NCBI GenBank assembly: GCA_000482145.1
Contig: AUXH01000221.1
Coordinates: forward strand, 1-27,116
Reading direction: 5' to 3'
Source: Strigomonas culicis
Lineage: Eukaryota > Euglenozoa > Kinetoplastea > Trypanosomatida > Trypanosomatidae
Length of the DNA stretch: 27,116 bases
Under the pieces are notes generated by a model. That model saw nothing but the letters and a program-made list of their open reading frames with translations. It did no database searches and was not told the DNA's origin. Position numbers and translations under genes: made by a program. The first letter of the stretch is position 1, and the number at the start of each line of letters is the position of its first letter. Below, one piece after another: positions 17,455-26,704 of the stretch.

Positions 17455-20112
17455 TCACAGGGACATGGGCTGCCCGTGTTCGCTCTCTTCCCGCACGATC
17501 ATGTCCATCAGTCCCTCGAACAGCCAGTCCTGCAGCTCCATCCAGCGCTGGGCCTCGCTCCCGACGGGGCCCGCGGCCGCGCTCGTGACCGTGGAGGCCG
17601 TACAGGCCTCACTGGAGGATTCACTCGGCGGCGGCGGCGCGCACCGCCCCGAGATGCTCGACTGCAGTGACAGGGCGTCGCTGGGGCTCACGCTGTCGGG
17701 ACCCTTCTCCTCCGAGAGCAGGGAGGTGCGGTCGCTGCCACCCGCCGCGCGGCTCGCGGGCGGCGCGAAGCGCAGGGTCGCATGCGGCGGCGGCGGCGCC
17801 TCCCCCCTGGCCCCCGCGCGGCACCACCGCGGCGTGGGCGGCAGGCCCAGTGTGTTGGTGTAGGGTCGCGTGGCCGGCGCCCCGGCTCTCGCCGCCGCCG
17901 CCGCGTAGTGCGTCTCGTAGTAGACCGCGTTGATGGGCAACGGCCGCCTGCGCGGGGAGGCGGCCGAGCGCCCGCTGACCATGCTGGACGACATATCGCA
18001 GCTGTCTGTTGGGGTCTCCGCGGCAGGGCCCCGTGCGCCTCTAACGCCGCCTCGGGCTCTGCGCGGCGGCCGGCGGCGCGCCGCGTACGGCCAGGTGCGC
18101 GCGCAGCAGGGACAGGTACCGGCCATCCACACCCCCAGGCGGCCATGCGCGAGCGTACGACCCGTAGGAGTAGCAGCAGGAGTAGGAGTAGGGGGATCAT
18201 CCTGTTCCGTAGGCGCGAGCGATGGTGGGGCCGCGTCCGGGGGAGCCGTGCAGAACGCATCCCCCGGCCGCGACAGAGACCCGTCTCCCGCTTCGGCCTC
18301 CGCGAGCCCCACCGTCTGCGCCGCGCCGCTTGGCAGTGCGGCGGCCTGCGTGAAGGGATCATCCTCCGCCTCGCTGACCGCACCATCCCGCGGCTGGTCC
18401 TGGCGGTGCCGGCGCAGGCGTGCACGCGCCTGCTCCATGATGCGCGGCCCCTCGCCCATAATCCGCCGCCGCTCGGCCGCCTCCTCCTGGAGCAGCAGCG
18501 CGACCCGCTCACTGAAAGTGCGACCATCCACAGCCTCTGTGACCGCACAAGGATGCGGATTTGCGGTAGGGTCCGGAAGGGTCGGGTCTTCTACTTCGCT
18601 GGTGTGCCCGCTGTTGTCACGGGGCGACAAGAGGTACGACGACTGGTCGCAGGGGGACGGCGACTCCAGCACGCTGTCTGGCAGCACATCCGCTGTTATA
18701 CGGGTCTGCTCCTGCGGCAGAGGCCGACCAGCGTCCGTCCCCTCCACCACCTCTTCCGGCGGTGGCGGCGGCGGTGACAGATCCGCCGCCTCCTCCTGGA
18801 GCAGCAGCGCGACCCGTTCACTAGGATGCGGATTTGCGGTAGGGTCCGGATGGGTCGGGTCTTCTACTTCGCTGGTGTGCCCGCTGTTGTCACGGGGCGA
18901 CAAGAGGTACGACGACTGATCGCAGGGGGACGGCGACTCCAGCACGCGGTCTGGCAGCACATCCGCTGTTATACGGGTCTGCTCCTGCGGCAGAGGCCGA
19001 CCAGCGTCCGTCCCCTCCACCACCTCTTCCGGCGGTGGCGGCGGCGGTGTTGGCATTCGCGCCAGATCCGCCTGCGAGGGCAGCAGCCGCGGCGACGGCG
19101 CGCCGCTGGGACTGCTGGGTGACCGCCGCACCCCGTACAGCACCGTCGAGCTTTCCAGTGAGAGCGACGGCACGTCGACCGTGGTGCGCTGCGGTGCCCA
19201 CGTCGTCCGCTGCTTCGTGTGCGCCAGAAGCCTTGGTTGGTGGTAGGGCAGGTCGAACGGGGGAGAGGGGTTGTCCCACTCTGTCCGCTCCGGCCACTGG
19301 CGGCGGGCCCTGCCCTCGTCCCCCGACTGCTGCAGGCAGAAGCAGGTGGGGCTGCGCACCCCATCGTGGTCGCCTCTCAGAGCGTCCTCGAGCGCGGGCA
19401 GCAGCAGGCGCGGCGGCGCTCCCACCGCCCAGCGCGCGGCCGCGTGCGTTGCCGTCGGCGGCGGTGGCGATGACGGCGATGCCCCACCGCATGACGCGGT
19501 GGACAGACTGCGCACGGTGCTGCTGGTGGTGGCGAGCGACAGCGGGCGGCCGCCGCCCAGCGCCGCGCCCCACGGCGGCGGCGCGCAGAGCCCGTCCCAC
19601 GCCGCCGCGGCAGCTGCTTCCAGGCGCCGCCGCGCCCGCACCTCGCGGTCGTGCAGCAGCACATACAGCTCCACGAGGCGGCGGACGTCGCCGCGGTGCA
19701 ACAGCGGGGCGGCTGCCGCCGCGCGCGGGCTGCCGCCGGCGGCGAGGTCGGCGACGCGCGCGGCGCACACACGCACCTGCGTCAGCGGCCGCAGCGGGGC
19801 GTACAGCAGCGAGCGATAAATGGTGTAGTTCTCGCTCCCATCCGACCGCTCCACCACCCGCGCTGTGCCGTCCGACACCGTCGTCATCATGGTGGTGGTG
19901 GTGGGCGAGTCCACGTCGGCCGCTGCCGGCCGCTGCGGCACGGCCATGACGATGGGAGGGCCGCGGTCGAGAAGAGGGGGGGATGGTAGCACGGACGCTG
20001 CGCCGAGGAAGGAGGCTCGGTACACCGTGATGGAGCTCAGTGAGGTGCTCGTGGCATCAGTCGCGTGGCGGTGCCGCGCCCACGCGGGGTCGTCTCCCGG
20101 CGAGTGCAACAT
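17455..20112 (-). CDS. Hypothetical low-complexity protein with internal duplication, 885 aa
   Basis: I do not recognise this protein. It is rich in Pro, Ser, Ala and Arg and probably largely disordered. More ordered stretches are residues ~90-175 (RSLLYAPLRPLTQVRVCAAR, then RRLVELYVLLHDREVRARRR), a short CPCC segment near residue 668 (MAGTCPCCARTWPY) that could bind metal, and the C-terminal helix (WMELQDWLFEGLMDMIVREE). Residues ~355-443 and ~446-546 are two near-identical copies of a Pro/Glu/Ser-rich block. The ATG at 20112 is the first after an acceptor AG at 20215-20214, with no AG in between, which supports this start. The stop is TGA. The length, unbroken frame and codon bias support a real gene. 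Confidence 0.8.
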   Translation of the reverse strand: MLHSPGDDPAWARHRHATDATSTSLSSITVYRASFLGAASVLPSPPLLDRGPPIVMAVPQRPAAADVDSPTTTTMMTTVSDGTARVVERSDGSENYTIYRSLLYAPLRPLTQVRVCAARVADLAAGGSPRAAAAAPLLHRGDVRRLVELYVLLHDREVRARRRLEAAAAAAWDGLCAPPPWGAALGGGRPLSLATTSSTVRSLSTASCGGASPSSPPPPTATHAAARWAVGAPPRLLLPALEDALRGDHDGVRSPTCFCLQQSGDEGRARRQWPERTEWDNPSPPFDLPYHQPRLLAHTKQRTTWAPQRTTVDVPSLSLESSTVLYGVRRSPSSPSGAPSPRLLPSQADLARMPTPPPPPPEEVVEGTDAGRPLPQEQTRITADVLPDRVLESPSPCDQSSYLLSPRDNSGHTSEVEDPTHPDPTANPHPSERVALLLQEEAADLSPPPPPPEEVVEGTDAGRPLPQEQTRITADVLPDSVLESPSPCDQSSYLLSPRDNSGHTSEVEDPTLPDPTANPHPCAVTEAVDGRTFSERVALLLQEEAAERRRIMGEGPRIMEQARARLRRHRQDQPRDGAVSEAEDDPFTQAAALPSGAAQTVGLAEAEAGDGSLSRPGDAFCTAPPDAAPPSLAPTEQDDPPTPTPAATPTGRTLAHGRLGVWMAGTCPCCARTWPYAARRRPPRRARGGVRGARGPAAETPTDSCDMSSSMVSGRSAASPRRRPLPINAVYYETHYAAAAARAGAPATRPYTNTLGLPPTPRWCRAGARGEAPPPPHATLRFAPPASRAAGGSDRTSLLSEEKGPDSVSPSDALSLQSSISGRCAPPPPSESSSEACTASTVTSAAAGPVGSEAQRWMELQDWLFEGLMDMIVREESEHGQPMSL
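18476..19049 (-). repeat. Two near-identical direct copies (301 and 265 bp) inside the gene at 17455-20112
   Basis: Bases 18476-18776 and 18785-19049 align with only a few substitutions. The left copy carries an extra in-frame 36 bp (12 residues, CAVTEAVDGRTF) that the right copy lacks. Each copy begins with PPPPPPEEVVEGTDAGRPL on the protein and ends at SERVALLLQEEAA. High identity at silent sites points to a recent duplication. Confidence 0.95.
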
Positions 20113-20126
20113 TCATATAGAGAAAA

Positions 20127-20156
20127 ATACAGATACAGATACAGATACAGATACAG
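20127..20156 (-). repeat. Hexanucleotide microsatellite in a predicted 5' leader
   Basis: Four perfect AGATAC units on the plus strand (20131-20154), with partial units on each side, lie between the predicted splice acceptor and the ATG at 20112. On the mRNA the unit reads GUAUCU. It introduces no AG or ATG into the leader. Confidence 0.9.
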
Positions 20157-20213
20157 GTGGATAGATGTACAGAGGTAGAGCGATACAAGGTGTGAAAGGC
20201 CGATGTGTGCACG

Positions 20214-20235
20214 CTACACGCAAAAAAAAAAGGAC
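20214..20235 (-). promoter_or_regulatory. Putative trans-splice acceptor of the gene at 17455-20112
   Basis: A minus-strand T10 tract (about 20222-20235 with flanks) is followed by AG at 20215-20214. The predicted leader is about 100 nt and contains the hexamer repeat at 20127-20156. Confidence 0.5.
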
Positions 20236-20904
20236 GAAATCTATTTCAGATTTAGAGTACTTTAATTTATATTTATTTGAAGAAGAAGAAAAAAGAGAAT
20301 AAAAAGTAAGAGGGAAATAGATCACAACAAAGGCAGTTTCAGACACACCATTACACATTACTTATGCATTCATATGAACACTATGTTTCGCTTGTTTCAT
20401 TATTATTATTATTATTGTCTTTTGGTCATTGATATGTATAAGCATTCAAAAAAGGTAAAAGGAAGAATTATGATTGTTATTCGGGAAATATATAAATAAA
20501 CATATATATATATCCGATGTCTTTGATGCAATGTTGGTGTTGCTTTGCTTTTGATTTTGTTTTTTTATTATACAAAAAAGAATCTCAAAAGTTGAAAAGG
20601 AAAGAAAAAGGCTTTTAGTTGTGGATATAACAAACCGAGTCATGTATACTTTGATTATGCTACCCGATGAGGAGAAAAAAAAAAGAGGAAAAAAGAATAC
20701 AAAAACCACAATTATAAAAAAGAGAATTTATTTGTTTTTTTTTTTTAAGATGAAAAGCACTTATCTGCATTTACACTGCTTATTTCGTCGTTAACAATGT
20801 TCATTGTATATATAAATGATATTTTTTTATAGATATATTAGAATACGAGCATGCTTTCCCGTTCAGAAGAAGAAGAAAAAAGAAAACACTAACTTTCAAC
20901 CTTT

Positions 20905-21459
20905 CTAAATGAGCTCAATCGACGTGTAGTGCTTCAGGATCAGTGCATAAATGTAAAACACAACGACCGTGAACACCGCACACACTCCGAGGCTCACCCA
21001 GAAGTTGAGATAGAAACCGTAGCTCGCCAGATTACCATTCGTGTCGGCGACCGTCGTCGCGGTGCCGCAGCTGCCACAGACGCTGCTGCTGTCCGACACC
21101 GTCGTCACGGTTACAGTGTTCTTCCGCTGGAAGAGCACGGGGAAGAGCAGAAACATCGGCAGTGTCGGGATGACATAAAAGAAGGTGTACAGTGCGTGGT
21201 TGTTGGCGCGTGCGTAGAGGGCGTTGCGCAGTGCATCTTCGTCGTAGTCGCTGTTGTTGCCGTCGCCGTTGTTCTTCAGCTTCTCGTTGATGGTCTGGTT
21301 GCCCTCCACATACAGCCAGATGAGCGCGAGGATGGTCACGAGTGGCAGCGCGGCGATGAGGCCACCGATGCGGTCGTACTTCTTCGCGACCTCCGAAATG
21401 ACGACGATGAGGAAGGACGTCACGATGTACTTCAACACAACAAAAAGTGTCAAGGCCAT
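20905..21459 (-). CDS. DUF3147-like small membrane protein, 184 aa, possible bacterial ancestry
   Basis: Four hydrophobic segments are visible at about residues 3-22, 31-51, 89-110 and 138-175. The segment KKYDRIGGLIAALPLVTILALIW followed later by FFYVIPTLPMFLLFPVLF matches what I know of the bacterial DUF3147 inner-membrane family (paired GALIASLPLVS...IWL and F-VLPSLPMFLL motifs). The bacterial proteins are about 110-120 residues. This one is longer because of an Asn/Asp-rich loop (~56-84) and a Ser/Thr loop with a CGSC motif (~112-135). No biochemical role is established for the family. The start follows an AG 71 nt upstream. Coding bias is milder than in the neighbours. The family call rests on memory of the consensus. 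Confidence 0.78.
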   Translation of the reverse strand: MALTLFVVLKYIVTSFLIVVISEVAKKYDRIGGLIAALPLVTILALIWLYVEGNQTINEKLKNNGDGNNSDYDEDALRNALYARANNHALYTFFYVIPTLPMFLLFPVLFQRKNTVTVTTVSDSSSVCGSCGTATTVADTNGNLASYGFYLNFWVSLGVCAVFTVVVFYIYALILKHYTSIELI

Positions 21460-21530
21460 TCTGATTCTCTGTTTCTTTGCTGCCTGTTGTTGGTGTTTGT
21501 TTTGGATTTGCTTCTATCTATGTGTGTTTT

Positions 21531-21576
21531 CTTTAATGGGTTTTATTAGAACAAAAAGGAAGAAGGGAGAAGGGTA
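21531..21576 (-). promoter_or_regulatory. Putative trans-splice acceptor of the gene at 20905-21459
   Basis: A minus-strand C/T-rich tract (about 21551-21576) is followed by the first AG at 21532-21531, about 71 nt before the ATG. Confidence 0.5.
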
Positions 21577-22164
21577 GCCGTAATATCGATATGTGTCCAT
21601 TTTTAGAAGCGCAAAAAAGATAGAGCGATGCACTTCCAAACTTCTTGGGTAAAGAAGAAAACGAGAAACACATAGTATCCGTACATATGGACAACGTGTT
21701 GTTGCTGCTGGTGCTGCTTTTTTTTTTCGTTTAAAATCACTTTTTTTTTTCTATTGATAATTCAATGCTCTACTATATTGATTTCCTGACATGTCATGCT
21801 ACATCCTTTAAAAGGGGAGAAAAACAGCTCTCGTTGTTAGCATACCTTTCTTTAGTTTTAATTCTTATGTCTATGAGGTGAAAGCTATCAAAGCATGACA
21901 AAAACATAAAAAGAAATCGGAAAAAAAAAGTGTTTGTGAATCGGTAGGCATAAATGAGTATATATAGGGGAGAAAAGGGGGATAAAAATCTATTGCAGGA
22001 TGGCAATATAAAAAGGGGAATGATAAGGAGAGCGTAAACAGAAGAAACAAAAAAAAATGATTGTTTGGTCTCATTATTAGTAATCTTATCATTTCTTTCA
22101 TATGTTCCCGTATATACATATAGTTATAAGCAAATATATCAAAAAAAAAAAACATCGGAGTCGT

Positions 22165-22195
<31 letters not shown>
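22165..22195. repeat. Compound (AC)n(AT)n microsatellite
   Basis: An AC alternation passes directly into an AT alternation, preceded by an A12 run. It lies in the predicted 3' UTR of the gene at 22374-25976. Confidence 0.9.
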
Positions 22196-22373
22196 AAGAA
22201 AAAAAAAATTAGAAAAACACAGAGGTGTATCGTCATCATACTGTTGGTTCCGTTACAAATCGGAAGAAGCGTCCTTCCTTGTTGCTTTGCCTTTCTCATA
22301 TAAATATACATGTATATATGTTCAGTGTAGCGGGCAACGAGAGAAAAACGAAGAAAAAAAAAATAGCAGCTGC

Positions 22374-25300
22374 CTATCGCAGACAGCTGTATATATCCCA
22401 CTGGTCCGCCGTGCGGACGGCGGCCGTGTAGGTGCTCGCCACATCTCCGCTGCGTGCGTGTGGGTCACAGCCCCTTTTGCCACCCACCGTCAGGTGTGGG
22501 TGGCCGCCCTCCTGGCGCTGCGGCGTGGGCGGCGGCGGCTTCTGGAAGGGGCGCCAGAAGCGGATTTCCCCCCTGCTGCCCCACACCGCGACGACGCCGC
22601 CCGCGGCCGCGGCCTCCTCCGCCGGCGGCGCGAAGAGCGACTGGCACAGCGCCGCCGGGCAGTGCGCGTGAAAGAGGTCGTACGCGGGGCCACACGCAAA
22701 CGACGGCGGCGACGCCGGCGGGCCGTACGCCGCCAGGCTGGTCGTGATGCACACGGTGGTGTCCGCCGCCGGCGTCCGCACGCCGTGCGGCGGCCGCTGC
22801 CGCTCCGCCTCGGTGATGGTGAAGACGCAGAGGCCCATCTCCTCCGTCATCGCCGCGGCGGCGGGGCCCGCGTGGCTGAACCGCACGCGCAGCGGCGGTG
22901 GCGGCGGGCCGTCCTGGAGGCGGCGCAGCGCGCGCACGGAGCCGCTCAGCATGTACTCAAACGACGACGGCATGCAGCGGGGGTCCGCCGGCCGCGGCGC
23001 GTCTACATCATCCTGATAGTAATAATAGTAGTAGTAGGGGATGTGGAAGGGCGTGAGAGACACCAGCACCTCGTTCTGCGGGGACAGGGTGATCTCCGTG
23101 ATCACCTTGGAGTAGCGCTCCCCGCCGCTCTGTGGGAAGCGCACAGCGGCGACGCCGCCCTCGTCCGCGTCGCGGTCGCACCGCGCTGCGGCGGTCGCCA
23201 CCACCTTCTCGTGCAGGCTCCGTTGTTCGCTTAAGGAGTAGAAGCAGAGCCGACTCGTGTGCGCGACGGAGCGCGCGGCGTCCCTCCGCGGCCCGGCGTC
23301 ACCCACGGCGATCGTCTCGCGGCTGTAGAGCAGGATGGAGCCGAGGCGGTGCGACGCGGCGGCCGGGGCGTGCTGCAGCCACGCGAGGGACCGCGTCGGG
23401 ATGCACAGCGTCGGCAGGAACCCGTCCGTGGCCGCCGCCGCCGCCTCCTCAAACACGGTGACGCTCGGCGCCGTCCGCCGCGCGGGCCGCCCCGTCGTCG
23501 CCGCCGCCGCGTCCATCTCCGCAAAGAAGCGCTCTGCAAAGTCGTTGTCGTTCTCTTCCTCCAAGCTCCGGCCGCCAGAGGGCCAGACCGGCACGCAGTC
23601 CTTGCCGTAGTAGATGTACAGGCCGCCGCAGGTGCTGACCGCGATGTGGTGCGCGTGGTCGGCGGGTGACCGCCCGTCCCAGTGCACCTTCATCTTCAGG
23701 ATGGGTGCCTGCACGTAGAGATAGCAGGATGCCGGCGCGGCGGTCGACGCCGTCGCCGCCGCCAGCGGGCCCCACAAGGGCGCGCGCGGCCTCGCGGTCT
23801 CCCCCGCAGCCGCCGGGCTCTCCGCCGCCGCCACCGGGGGTGGCAGTGGCAGCTGGAAAAGCGGCCGCGGCGGCGCCAGGAAGCCCTTCTGCGGCGACGG
23901 CTGCTGCTGCTGCGGGTCTAGGAAATGGCGCGGGGACTGCGCAGCAGGACGGGCCCAGGCGGCCGCCGGCGCGCTCGAGTGGACGTGCGCGAACTCGTAA
24001 AATGTCAACTGCCGCAGGTCGTACCGCAGCAGCAGGCCGCTGAGCGACGCGACGTAGAACACGTTGTTGTGGTGTTGGTGGCTGCTGGCGTCTGGTGCGA
24101 CCTCGATGCAGGAAATGCTGTTCTGCTGCTTCATCCGAGACGCGTCCGCCGCCGCAGGCCCGCCGTGGGCGAGCGAGAGCACGCAGACGCCATTCAGCTG
24201 CATGTACTTCTCATGTCCTTGATCATTCGCATTCTGAGGCTGCACGGTTGTGAGGTCGACAAATGTCTGAAACAGCACATTGGTTTGCCAGTGCGGGAAG
24301 GGCCGTGCGGCCGTGCCGGGCGTCGCCTGCGGATCTGTGTAGGCGAAGCGGTAAATAATGACGGCCCCGTTGTTCAGCCCGAATAGAACGTAGTGATACG
24401 ACGTGTCCCGCTTGTTCATTTTCGTCGCCGTTGTTGTGCTCGACACGGAGGTCATCGCGGTGATGGACAGTGCGAGCTGTCGCACGCCGCCGTCCGCCGC
24501 CGGGCGATGCGGCGCCGGGCGGTCCCCGGCGGCGGGCCGCACCACCGCCTGGTTGTAGGCGTGGAAGGAGGAGTGGTGACAGAGCACGTGCGCCACATAG
24601 GCCTCCGCGGATGTGAAGCGCAGCTGCTTATGTGCGTCTGTGTCGCTGCGGGTCGTGCTCGACTGGCCGGGCGACCGGAGCAGGCTCTCCAGGCGCGAGC
24701 ATATGCCCTGCACGTCGAACAAGATGGAATGGTTATTATCATTATTATTATTATTATTATTAGTGGCATTGTTCGGCGTGGACATGGCCTGTTGCTGTGG
24801 CTGCTTGTGGTTGTTGTTCCACACATGCACACGCGTGCTCTGCAACAGCACAAGGAGCCCGAGGCGCGAGAAGTGGAGCAGCTGCTGCTGATACAGGTGG
24901 GTGCCCGTCAGCGGCGCGGCCAGTACCTTAAAGGACGCCAGCTTCTCCTGGCGCGCCGGCTGGGCCTCCCGCTTCGCCTGGTGGTGGTGGTGGTGGTGGT
25001 GGTGGTGGTGGTGGTGGTGGTGCGCCGCCGGCGTCAGGTCCGCCACCGCGCGCATCGGGGACGGCCGCGCGCTGCGCGCGGCGAAGCCGACGCTGAGCAT
25101 CGGGCTCCCCGCGGCGGAGCCGTAGGCGGGGCTGAGCGGTGGGCGGCGGTGGGGGTGGCGCTCGGAGTCGGAGCGGCCCATCCCGCCGTCCTCCTCCTGG
25201 CGGTGCGAGTTCGCCGTCGTCGTGGGCGTCGCGCCGCACGAGAGGCCGCGGCCGTCCGCCGGCGACAGCGCGAGGCAGCAGCCGCGCGGCGGGCTCCGCG

Positions 25301-25976
25301 GCCACGCCAGGTCGTCGTCGCGGTCCCGCACCGGTGTGCAGAACAGACTGCTGCCGTGGTGTGCGGCCCCCAGCTGCTGCTGCTGCTGCTGCTGCTGCAT
25401 CGTCCACGTGCTGTCCGGCAGTGCGAAGGAGTCGACGGAGCCCACGGAGCCCATCCGCGCCGCCGCCGCGTGTGCGTCCGGCGGCCCGCGCGGTGGGCTC
25501 TGCGCGCCGTAGAAGCCCCCAAACGATGGGACCCGCTGACGCTCCGGCGTCCGCGGTGCCGTCGGCTCCCCCACCCCTACCTCCTCCACCACCTCCTCCC
25601 CCCGCCGCGGCGGGTCGGCCGACAGCGGGGCCTCTCCGTCGCCGGCGGCGCCGGCAGAGCTGGGCGAGGCGTAGCGGAAGACAGGCGTGCTGGTCGCGGC
25701 GCCCGCGCCGTCGAAGCCCAACACGCAGAAACCCACGCCGCGGCGGTACGTTGCCTCGCGCTCCTCTGCTTCACCGTGCAGACACAGAAAGGGCTTGTCC
25801 GTCTGCCGGTGGTGCGGCGTCACACGAACGTCGCTCACCGTCGTGAGGTAGCGGAACTGCTTCCGACTCGCAGCGGCAAAAAAACGATCATCGCCGCCGT
25901 CGGTGTCGTGGTACCATCTCAGATCGTCGCCGCTCTTATCCGAAGGGTTTAAACAAATAGTCGCAGAGTACGACAT
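22374..25976 (-). CDS. Large beta-propeller-like protein with poly-His and poly-Asn tracts, 1200 aa
   Basis: The open frame starts at 26024, but I choose the ATG at 25976 (MSYSATICLNPSDKSGDD), because the first 16 codons translate a T-rich tract (LLLYFHFLFVF). Residues ~1-75 look folded (WYHDTDGGDDRFFAAASRKQ). Residues ~80-330 are low complexity and end in 14 His. Residues ~390-430 hold an Asn-rich tract. From ~490 to the end the chain has WD-repeat-like strands: YHYVLFGLNNGAVIIYRF, NVFYVASLSGLLLRYDLRQL, VVAVWGSRGEIRFWRPF. This suggests one or two beta-propellers, often protein-interaction platforms. No family is recognised. No AG lies between the T-rich tract (26013-26036) and this ATG; the nearest upstream candidates are at 26134-26133 and 26174-26173, so the start is less certain than elsewhere. 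Confidence 0.8.
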   Translation of the reverse strand: MSYSATICLNPSDKSGDDLRWYHDTDGGDDRFFAAASRKQFRYLTTVSDVRVTPHHRQTDKPFLCLHGEAEEREATYRRGVGFCVLGFDGAGAATSTPVFRYASPSSAGAAGDGEAPLSADPPRRGEEVVEEVGVGEPTAPRTPERQRVPSFGGFYGAQSPPRGPPDAHAAAARMGSVGSVDSFALPDSTWTMQQQQQQQQLGAAHHGSSLFCTPVRDRDDDLAWPRSPPRGCCLALSPADGRGLSCGATPTTTANSHRQEEDGGMGRSDSERHPHRRPPLSPAYGSAAGSPMLSVGFAARSARPSPMRAVADLTPAAHHHHHHHHHHHHHHQAKREAQPARQEKLASFKVLAAPLTGTHLYQQQLLHFSRLGLLVLLQSTRVHVWNNNHKQPQQQAMSTPNNATNNNNNNNDNNHSILFDVQGICSRLESLLRSPGQSSTTRSDTDAHKQLRFTSAEAYVAHVLCHHSSFHAYNQAVVRPAAGDRPAPHRPAADGGVRQLALSITAMTSVSSTTTATKMNKRDTSYHYVLFGLNNGAVIIYRFAYTDPQATPGTAARPFPHWQTNVLFQTFVDLTTVQPQNANDQGHEKYMQLNGVCVLSLAHGGPAAADASRMKQQNSISCIEVAPDASSHQHHNNVFYVASLSGLLLRYDLRQLTFYEFAHVHSSAPAAAWARPAAQSPRHFLDPQQQQPSPQKGFLAPPRPLFQLPLPPPVAAAESPAAAGETARPRAPLWGPLAAATASTAAPASCYLYVQAPILKMKVHWDGRSPADHAHHIAVSTCGGLYIYYGKDCVPVWPSGGRSLEEENDNDFAERFFAEMDAAAATTGRPARRTAPSVTVFEEAAAAATDGFLPTLCIPTRSLAWLQHAPAAASHRLGSILLYSRETIAVGDAGPRRDAARSVAHTSRLCFYSLSEQRSLHEKVVATAAARCDRDADEGGVAAVRFPQSGGERYSKVITEITLSPQNEVLVSLTPFHIPYYYYYYYQDDVDAPRPADPRCMPSSFEYMLSGSVRALRRLQDGPPPPPLRVRFSHAGPAAAAMTEEMGLCVFTITEAERQRPPHGVRTPAADTTVCITTSLAAYGPPASPPSFACGPAYDLFHAHCPAALCQSLFAPPAEEAAAAGGVVAVWGSRGEIRFWRPFQKPPPPTPQRQEGGHPHLTVGGKRGCDPHARSGDVASTYTAAVRTADQWDIYSCLR
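24981..25022 (-). repeat. CAC repeat encoding 14 histidines
   Basis: Fourteen uninterrupted GTG units on the plus strand read as CAC (His) codons on the minus strand, at about residues 319-332 of the gene at 22374-25976. Use of a single codon throughout points to slippage. Confidence 0.95.
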
Positions 25977-26667
25977 TGGAAAAACGAAAAGAAAATGAAA
26001 ATACAACAATAAAACACCAACCAAAAAAAAAAAAGAACAATGAATGGTGATGATGAACGGTATAGAAAAGGAAAAACAAGAAAGAAAAATAAAAAAAGAA
26101 AACGTAGTATATAAAAAAAAAAATGTATTGTCCTATACGGGTGAAAAATGACCAAGTGTATTCACTGGTCAACTATGGTTCAATAACAGAATATTATAAT
26201 TTAAAAAAGAAGAGTAGCAATAATAATACAAAAGGGGGAAGAAAAAAAGAGGTGCAAAAAAAGTGTAAAAAAAAAAAAAGAAGAAATAAATAATAAAAAA
26301 AGTTTTTTATACGATGGTGTTACTTGTTCTCCTTTTATATTATTTCCTTTTTTACGGTTCACTTTTATATATATATATAAATTATGTCACTGTATATTAT
26401 ATAGTATAACTTCTGATAACGATCAATTTTGTTTTTATTGCTATTATTATTATTATTATATGTATGTATGTGTGTGTGAGTGTCTGTGATTGTTTGATAT
26501 ATACAGATAGATACAATATCTCTATAAATAATAATAAAAAGGAATAATAACAGCAATAATTGTTCGCACGTCAGGATACTTTATACACGACACAAGAAAA
26601 AAGAAGAAAAAAATATGATATATTCTTCTTTATTTTTCCGCGTCGTTAAACGTTTATACAAAAAAGA

Positions 26668-26704
<37 letters not shown>

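Larger units (their letters stand above)
20113..20904. other. Long AT-rich intergenic region
   Basis: This 792-bp spacer combines the leader of the gene on its left with the 3' UTR of the gene on its right. It has (ATT) runs near 20400-20415, short TA runs near 20503 and many A/T homopolymers. Minus-strand frames here are Phe/Ser-rich chance readings. I see no RNA gene. Confidence 0.7.
21460..22373. other. Long AT-rich intergenic region
   Basis: This 914-bp spacer holds poly-T and poly-A runs, A/G-rich stretches and a compound (AC)n(AT)n microsatellite at 22165-22195. A minus-strand open frame at 21871-22401 overlaps the end of the next gene and is rich in Phe, Tyr and Ile from these simple tracts, so I do not accept it. 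I see no RNA gene. Confidence 0.7.

Noticed and set aside
20446..20709. 87-codon minus-strand open frame in the spacer at 20113-20904
   Set aside because: It is a low-complexity, Phe/Ser/Asn-rich frame in AT-rich DNA with no sign of coding bias like that of the neighbours.
21871..22401. 176-codon minus-strand open frame overlapping the 3' end of the propeller-like gene
   Set aside because: It starts inside the neighbouring gene and is made of Phe/Tyr/Ile translations of microsatellites and poly-A/T runs.
24393..25952. 519-codon plus-strand open frame, with long Val and Ile runs
   Set aside because: The Val run is the poly-His CAC tract read backwards and the Ile run is the Asn tract read backwards; it is a shadow of the propeller-like gene.
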